Positions 59,079-64,000 of a stretch of 64,000 nucleotides of DNA are shown one piece after another. This DNA comes from Planctomycetota bacterium. GTDB taxonomy: Bacteria; Planctomycetota; B15-G4. A program made the position numbers and the translations under genes. Positions within the stretch are counted from its first letter, which is position 1. Each line of letters begins with the position of its first letter. The DNA is taken from contig JAJDEP010000003.1 of the NCBI GenBank assembly GCA_029259715.1, forward strand, positions 427,370-491,369, in the 5' to 3' direction. Under the pieces are notes generated by a model. That model was given only the letters and a program-made list of their open reading frames with translations. It ran no database searches and was not told the origin of the DNA.

Positions 59079-61106
59079 TCACGCCAGGGGCTGGCCGGGC
59101 AGCAACGGCGGCACGGGAACGCCGAGGCTGTCGGACACCGCCCGGAACAGCTCGGCCTCCTGCTCGGTGACCTGCTGGTCGGCGGCGATCGAGAGGGAGC
59201 ACGACGCCAGCAGCTGCTTCTTCATCGGCGGGCTGACCTCGGCCAGCGTGTCGAGCGCGAAGTCGAGCTCGGAGTAGCGCATGGTCCCGGCGTCGCGCAG
59301 ATGCAGCGGCAGGCCGGCGAGGTTGCCCGTCGCGAGATCGAAGGCCTGCTCGACGTCCTCCTCCCGCGCCTGCCCGACGCGCGCCAGGGTCGAGAGCAAC
59401 ACCTCGATGTGCGGCACGAGCGGCGCCGACCAGCGGTAGTAGAGCGTGCGATCCCGCCGGGAACCCTCGAAGGTCGGCGCCAGGTGCGCGAGGAACAAGC
59501 GCTGCAGCACCCACTCCGAGAAGGAGAGGTGCTCGTCGGCGGCCACCAGCGCGGCGACGTTGGTGACGAAGGCGCGATACTGGGGCTGCGTCAGCTCGCG
59601 CAGTGCGGGCAGGGCCAGGTCGATGAGCGGCAGGCGGCAAGCGGACGGCAAGGCGTCGATGAGCGGGGCGAGCCGCGCGGTCTCCTCGGCGAGCCCTGCG
59701 TCACCGTGCTCGCGCAGGCGCGTCAGCTGCAACTCGCGATGGCCTGCGTCGAAGTTGAGCAGCAAGGCGTGGATCACCGCCCGGGCGCTGAACGGCTCGT
59801 GGGCCGCGGTCCGCACCGCGTCGGGGATCTGCGCCAGGATCGCCGCGGCGTGGTCGAAGTGGGCCTCGGACGGACGCCCCACCATGGACAGCGCCGCCTC
59901 GGTCACCGGGGCGTCCGCCGCCGCGGCCACCGTCGCGAATCCCGCCGTGGCGAGATGGGCGGCCGCTCGCTGGCTCTGCACCTTGCGCCGGTGGGTCCGC
60001 GCCGCCTGCTCACCGGCCACTTCATCCAGCTGGCGGCCGAGGGCGGTCAGGTCCTTCAGCGCTTCCTTCGGCTCGGGGAACGTACCGTCCCAACCGGGAT
60101 CGATGCGTTGGATGCGCTCGGCCAGCGGTGGATGCGTGGCGAAGGCCGAACGCAGCCAGGGCTTCACGCCGTTGGCGAAGTACATGTGACTCGCCTCGGA
60201 CGCATTCTTGTGCTCGATGGACGAGCCGAAGGAGTGCCCGCCGATGGTCTTGAGGGCCCCGGCGACGCCTTCGGGGTTGCGGGTGAACTGCACCGCCGAC
60301 GCGTCCGCGAGGTATTCGCGCTGACGGCTCACGGCTGCCTTGATCAGGTTGCCGAAGAACACGCCGGTGAAGCCGACCACGATCAACCCCAGCGCGATGG
60401 CGAAGATGGCCGCCACGCCGCCGCCGCCGTCCTTGCCCGAACGCCGGCCGCCCGAGAAGCGGGCCGTGCGCAGCACCGTGTAGCCCAGCAGGCCGATCAC
60501 GAGGATGCCGTGGATCAGACCCATGAGCCGGATGTTGAGGCGCATGTCGCCGTTGAAGATGTGGCTGAATTCGTGGGCCACCACGCCCTGCAGCTCGTCG
60601 CGACTGAAACTGTCGAGGGCGCCGCGGGTGATGCCGATGACGGCATCGTCCATCGTGCGCCCCGCCGCGAAGGCGTTGATGCCGCCCTCGTTCTCCATCA
60701 CGTAGACCGGCGGCACGGGCACGCCCGAGGCGATGGACATCTCCTCGACGACGTTGAGCATGACGCGCCCCGCGTGGTCGTCGGTCTCGGGGTGGAGCAG
60801 TCGGCCACCGAGCATCTCGGCCACCGCCGGCCCGCCGCCGCGCAGCTGGTAGACCTTGTAGGCGCTGCCGCCCGAGACCACCGTCAGGGTGCCGAGTCCG
60901 ATCAACACGATCAGCCGCCAGTCCCACAGGGTGAGCCGCAGATCGTCCGGCCCGACAGGCGCCCCCTGGGTGGCCACGACGACACCGGCCACCACCAGGT
61001 AGGCGGCCAGCATGATGGCGACCACCGCCAGGCCGAAGTACAGCACCAGCCGCCCGGTGTGACGACGGGCGTCTTCCTGATGCTGGAAGAAGTCCATCGT
61101 CGTCAT
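59079..61106 (-). CDS. M48 family (HtpX-like) membrane metalloprotease with long C-terminal extension
   Basis: 675 residues. Two N-terminal membrane helices (about 18-45 and 64-82) precede the zinc site HEFSH (178-182), in VVAHEFSHIFNGDMRLN. Two more helices follow (about 195-215 and 235-260), then the third ligand region SRQREYLADASAVQFTRNPEG. Residues about 340-675 form an extra helical domain absent from HtpX (about 290 residues) and rich in Leu/Ala. It is 61 nt downstream of lemA, a common pairing in membrane protein quality control. Confidence 0.92.
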   Translation of the reverse strand: MTTMDFFQHQEDARRHTGRLVLYFGLAVVAIMLAAYLVVAGVVVATQGAPVGPDDLRLTLWDWRLIVLIGLGTLTVVSGGSAYKVYQLRGGGPAVAEMLGGRLLHPETDDHAGRVMLNVVEEMSIASGVPVPPVYVMENEGGINAFAAGRTMDDAVIGITRGALDSFSRDELQGVVAHEFSHIFNGDMRLNIRLMGLIHGILVIGLLGYTVLRTARFSGGRRSGKDGGGGVAAIFAIALGLIVVGFTGVFFGNLIKAAVSRQREYLADASAVQFTRNPEGVAGALKTIGGHSFGSSIEHKNASEASHMYFANGVKPWLRSAFATHPPLAERIQRIDPGWDGTFPEPKEALKDLTALGRQLDEVAGEQAARTHRRKVQSQRAAAHLATAGFATVAAAADAPVTEAALSMVGRPSEAHFDHAAAILAQIPDAVRTAAHEPFSARAVIHALLLNFDAGHRELQLTRLREHGDAGLAEETARLAPLIDALPSACRLPLIDLALPALRELTQPQYRAFVTNVAALVAADEHLSFSEWVLQRLFLAHLAPTFEGSRRDRTLYYRWSAPLVPHIEVLLSTLARVGQAREEDVEQAFDLATGNLAGLPLHLRDAGTMRYSELDFALDTLAEVSPPMKKQLLASCSLSIAADQQVTEQEAELFRAVSDSLGVPVPPLLPGQPLA

Positions 61107-61167
61107 GGCCGCACCCGCCCCATGAATCCCATCCGATCCGAGCAGCCCACCCGATCCGGACCGGCGA

Positions 61168-61770
61168 TCAGAAGGAGACCTTGGGGGCTTCCGCGATGGC
61201 TGCGCTGTCGAACTCGAGCAGGGACGCGTCGTTGGCGTGACCGAACATGCCCGCGAGGACCACCGGCGGGAAGGTCTGCTTGTAGGTGTTGTAGGCGGTC
61301 ACCGAGTCGTTGAAGGCCTGGCGCGAGAAGGCGACCTTGTTCTCGGTGGACGTCAGCTCTTCCTGCAGCGCCATCATCTGCGAGTTGGCCTTCAGGTCGG
61401 GGTAGCTCTCCGCCAGGGCGAAGAGGCGTCCGAGCGAACCCGTGAGGCCGGCCTCGGCGCCGGCGAGCCCCGCCATGGCGGTCGCATCCCCGGGCTTGGC
61501 TGACGCGGCCTGCAATCCGGTGACGGCCTGGTTGCGCGCCTGGATCACCGCCTCGAGCGTGTCCTTCTCGTGGGACATGTAGCCCTTGGCCGTCTCGACC
61601 AGGTTGGGGATCAGGTCGTAGCGCCGCTTGAGCTGCACCTCGATCTGGCTGAAGGCGTTCTCGAAGCGGTTCTTCAGCTTGACCAGCTGGTTGAACACTC
61701 CGATGCAGTAGAAGACGAGCAGGACCGCGACGACGAGCAGCACGACGAGGGCGATGGCGAAGCCTGGCAT
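61168..61770 (-). CDS. lemA: LemA family protein
   Basis: 200 residues, normal for LemA. A single N-terminal membrane helix (AIALVVLLVVAVLLVFYCIG) is followed by VFNQLVKLKNRFENAFSQIE and VQLKRRYDLIPNLVETAKGY, the family signature, then a long helical hairpin (LTSTENKVAFSRQAFNDSVT). LemA is often encoded with M48 proteases, as here. Its molecular function is not established. Confidence 0.95.
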   Translation of the reverse strand: MPGFAIALVVLLVVAVLLVFYCIGVFNQLVKLKNRFENAFSQIEVQLKRRYDLIPNLVETAKGYMSHEKDTLEAVIQARNQAVTGLQAASAKPGDATAMAGLAGAEAGLTGSLGRLFALAESYPDLKANSQMMALQEELTSTENKVAFSRQAFNDSVTAYNTYKQTFPPVVLAGMFGHANDASLLEFDSAAIAEAPKVSF

Positions 61771-62017
61771 GGTTCTCTCCCTTTCCCGCGGCGGGTGGCC
61801 CGCCGTTCGCCCCCCAGTCTAGCGAACGCGCCTGGAGATGACGCGAACGGGGTTCTGCCCGCACGGACCCATTGCCCGCGCGCTTCGGGGGACGCAGGGA
61901 TGTTGTTGGGAAGCGAGCCGGCCGCCTTGCCGCCGTCATGCTCTCGCCACGGCGGGCGCGGGCTTGCGGTCCGCGGTTGGCGGACGGTGGCTGGCGGTCG
62001 GCGGCGCCCTTCGACCC

Positions 62018-62452
62018 TCAGTGCCAGACGGCCAGCACCCCGCCCATGATCACCGAGTAGGCGATGCGGTATCCGGACTGGATCATCCACAGCTTGACCG
62101 AGTCGCCGCGGAAGGCCATGTCGCTGCCCATGCCCGTGGCGATGAAGCCGATGCCCGCGTAGAGGCCCAGGACGATGCCATCGCCCAGCGTGCTGATGTT
62201 CATCGTGGCGATGAGCACGGCCAGCACGTGCGCGGTGACGAAGGCCGTGATGAAGCTGATCACGAAGGGGGCCGCCCCGCCGTGCTTCAGGTCTGCCTCG
62301 GTCTTGCCCACCTCCTGCATCCAGGCCTTCGCGAACAGCGGTCCGTACCACAGGCCGCCGAGCATGAAGCCCGCCGCCGTGACCACGAGGACGGCGATGT
62401 AATTGATGCCGTCGTAGTCGAAGCCGGTGAAGAGGTTCAGGTCGATGTCCAT
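62018..62452 (-). CDS. DUF1761 family membrane protein
   Basis: 144 residues with four predicted membrane helices. The N-terminal VTAAGFMLGGLWYGPLFAKA followed by WMQEVGKTEADL is the DUF1761 signature. Function unknown. It is separated from lemA by 247 bp in which I see no gene, and from the WD40 gene by 72 bp. Confidence 0.88.
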   Translation of the reverse strand: MDIDLNLFTGFDYDGINYIAVLVVTAAGFMLGGLWYGPLFAKAWMQEVGKTEADLKHGGAAPFVISFITAFVTAHVLAVLIATMNISTLGDGIVLGLYAGIGFIATGMGSDMAFRGDSVKLWMIQSGYRIAYSVIMGGVLAVWH

Positions 62453-62524
62453 GTCGGTTCCCCCCGTGCGGCGGATCGATCGTCGGCTCGGGGCGCCGCC
62501 GCGCGCACCCCGAGGCTCGAAGGC

Positions 62525-64000
62525 TCAGCGGCCGGTGGACCAGTCGCGCCAGGTCGTGCCCCGGAACAGACTCACCGGTCCGCCCCACTCGGTCCAGCCG
62601 ATGGTCTCGCCGTCGGGCGAGAATTCGCATTCCCAGGCGCGGTAGCGGCCCGGCGGTCGCAGGGTCAGCAACTCGCGGCCCGACGCGGCGTCGTGCAGGC
62701 GCACGACCCGCGAAGCCACCAGGATGCGCGCGCCATCCGGGCTGAAGGCGACCTCGCCCACCGTGCCGGCGTGTCCTGCCAGCTCGGCGCGCAGAGTGCC
62801 GGTGGTCGCGTCGAAGCGACGCACGCCGCCATGCTGGTCGCCCGTCAAGACCTGCCGGCCGTCGGGCGAGAAGACCGCGGCCGTGGCCCACCCGACCTGC
62901 TCGGTCAGGCGCAGCAGCTCGGCGCCGCCGTCCACCAGCCACAGGCGCACGCTGCCATCGGTGCCCGCGCTCAGCAGCCGCGAACCGTCGGCGCTCAAGG
63001 CGACGTCCTCCACGGCGCCGCCGTCGTGCATCAACGCGGCCACCACCGCGTGGGTCTCGGCGTCCCAGACGGTCACGCCCCCGCCGTAGGCGCCCACGGC
63101 GAGCAGAGCCCCGTCGGGCGTGATGTCGATGCACGAGACTTGCCGTTCCGGGCCCTCGAGCGCGGCCACCCGTTCACCCCGAGCGACGTCCCACAGCTCG
63201 ACCCGGGAGTCGTCGAGACCCACCGCCACCTCGTCGGTGCCGGGCCGCCAGGCCATGGCATTGGCGAAGCTGCCCAGGTCCGGTGACGTCCACAGCACCT
63301 CCCCGTCGGCGAGCCGGCGCAGCTGCAGGACCTGGGGACCGTCGCTGTATTCGTCGCCGATGAAGGTCCCGAAACAGACCCGGGCCTCGCCCCCGTCCGC
63401 CGGCGAGAACGCCAACGAGAAGGCCTTCGCCACCCCCGAGCCGTCCCACCAGCCGCGGTCGCCTTGTCGCGACCACGACTTCACCACGCCCTGTGCGTCG
63501 GCGGACCACAGCGTGCCGTCGGCGGCGAAGTCCAGGGCGCCCACCGCGCCGCGATGCCCCACGAGGGTCTCGCGCAAGTCGCCGGTCTCGCTGTCCCAGA
63601 CACGGATCATGGCATCGTGACAGCCGGTCACCAACCCGCGCCCGTCGGGCGTGAACGCCAGCGCCTTCGCCGCTGCTGCATGCTGGTCGTGTGACCAGAG
63701 CGTCGCGCCGCTCTCCCGCTCCCACACGAAGACGAAGCCCTGGTCGTCGCTGGCGGCCACGCGCGCGCCGTCGGGACTGATCGCCACATCGTTGAGGTGC
63801 ATGTGGTCGTCTTCGGTCGACATGGCCAGGGCCCGCGGCTGCTCCGGCCGGTCGAGCGCCCACACGTACACCCGCGAGGACCAGGTCGACGCCGCGAGGT
63901 GCGCCCCATCCGGAGTGAACACGATCTGCGTGAGGGGCGTGTGGCCACCGTGGCGCAGCGTCATGGTCTCGGCGCCCGTGGCGACATCCCACAGCTTGAC
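62525..64000 (-). CDS. WD40 repeat protein, N-terminal end outside the window
   Basis: The last 491 codons are present; the frame continues past base 64000 (VKLWDVATGAET at the edge is itself a WD40 strand). Repeats of about 42 residues run throughout, with GH-type starts and xLWD-type ends: VFTPDGAHLAASTWSSRVYV, VAISPDGARVAASDDQGFVF, LAFTPDGRGLVTGCHDAMIRV, VALSADGSRLLSAGTDGSVRL, VAFSPDGARILVASRVVRLH. At least ten blades are visible, so the full protein probably has more than one propeller. In related genomes such arrays often follow a serine/threonine kinase domain; whether that is so here cannot be seen. Confidence 0.9.
   Translation of the reverse strand, partial: VKLWDVATGAETMTLRHGGHTPLTQIVFTPDGAHLAASTWSSRVYVWALDRPEQPRALAMSTEDDHMHLNDVAISPDGARVAASDDQGFVFVWERESGATLWSHDQHAAAAKALAFTPDGRGLVTGCHDAMIRVWDSETGDLRETLVGHRGAVGALDFAADGTLWSADAQGVVKSWSRQGDRGWWDGSGVAKAFSLAFSPADGGEARVCFGTFIGDEYSDGPQVLQLRRLADGEVLWTSPDLGSFANAMAWRPGTDEVAVGLDDSRVELWDVARGERVAALEGPERQVSCIDITPDGALLAVGAYGGGVTVWDAETHAVVAALMHDGGAVEDVALSADGSRLLSAGTDGSVRLWLVDGGAELLRLTEQVGWATAAVFSPDGRQVLTGDQHGGVRRFDATTGTLRAELAGHAGTVGEVAFSPDGARILVASRVVRLHDAASGRELLTLRPPGRYRAWECEFSPDGETIGWTEWGGPVSLFRGTTWRDWSTGR

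Noticed and set aside
61771..62017. Possible gene or RNA between lemA and the DUF1761 gene
   Set aside because: Short frames are present on both strands but none has a start site, composition or motif that supports coding, and no RNA structure is evident.
1..64000. CRISPR arrays, tRNA or rRNA genes, insertion sequences, integrases, phage genes
   Set aside because: Intergenic regions were read for each and none was found. The only direct repeats are the 11-bp array at 17478 and the P-domain duplication.

Overview
The window is a strongly GC-rich stretch of a Gram-negative bacterial chromosome. Evidence for an outer membrane is lpxA/lpxD/lpxC, BamA and several lipoproteins. The combination of an LpxC-FabZ fusion, FG-GAP/UnbV and DUF1080 proteins, a DUF1570-like protease and many large secreted proteins of unknown function points to Planctomycetota or a neighbouring phylum. 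This is an inference from gene families; no rRNA or tRNA gene is present to confirm it.

Region 1 (1-11550, all minus strand) is housekeeping, read in the order glmU, prs, rplY, pth, then (from its own TTGACC-17-TAGCAT promoter) rpsF-rpsR, rplI, dnaB, bamA, lpxD, lpxC-fabZ, lpxA. Genes are closely spaced or overlap by 4 nt. The notable feature is a single reading frame encoding ribosomal protein bS6 joined to bS18.

Region 2 (11551-24500) holds envelope and secreted proteins and signalling: two apparently highly expressed secreted proteins (12014-13672 and 22616-24256) with consensus-like promoters and a pyrimidine-ending codon preference unlike their neighbours, a patatin, an Hpt protein convergent with a hybrid histidine kinase, a TPR lipoprotein coupled to an UnbV/FG-GAP lipoprotein, and a secreted protein (17587-18750) sharing an undescribed C-terminal domain of about 155 residues with the 22616 protein.

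Region 3 (24511-33368) covers sugar chemistry: a DegT-type aminotransferase coupled to a UDP-galactopyranose-mutase-like flavoprotein, a GT-C-like membrane protein, and a typical carbohydrate-utilisation operon (Gfo/Idh dehydrogenase, sugar epimerase, nucleoside-symporter-type MFS, DUF1080).

Region 4 (33440-50846) is the least explained part. It contains three paralogous ATP-grasp ligases (one behind glgA, two overlapping in tandem), a fourth divergent ATP-grasp coupled to an esterase, an S51/cyanophycinase-like protein coupled to an Fes-like esterase, two NTF2-like lipoproteins, a CPBP protease, a sulfotransferase, five small secreted proteins and a beta-helix surface protein. I propose that the ligases, the S51-like protein and the esterases form a carboxylate-amine ligation/hydrolysis system whose product is unknown.

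Region 5 (50873-64000) has a membrane M28 peptidase/methyltransferase/P450 operon, hpt, an FMN reductase, a DUF1570-type protease, cutC, an M48 peptidase with LemA, a DUF1761 membrane protein and a WD40 protein cut by the window edge. Many genes use GTG or TTG starts. No CRISPR array, tRNA, rRNA or insertion sequence was seen.
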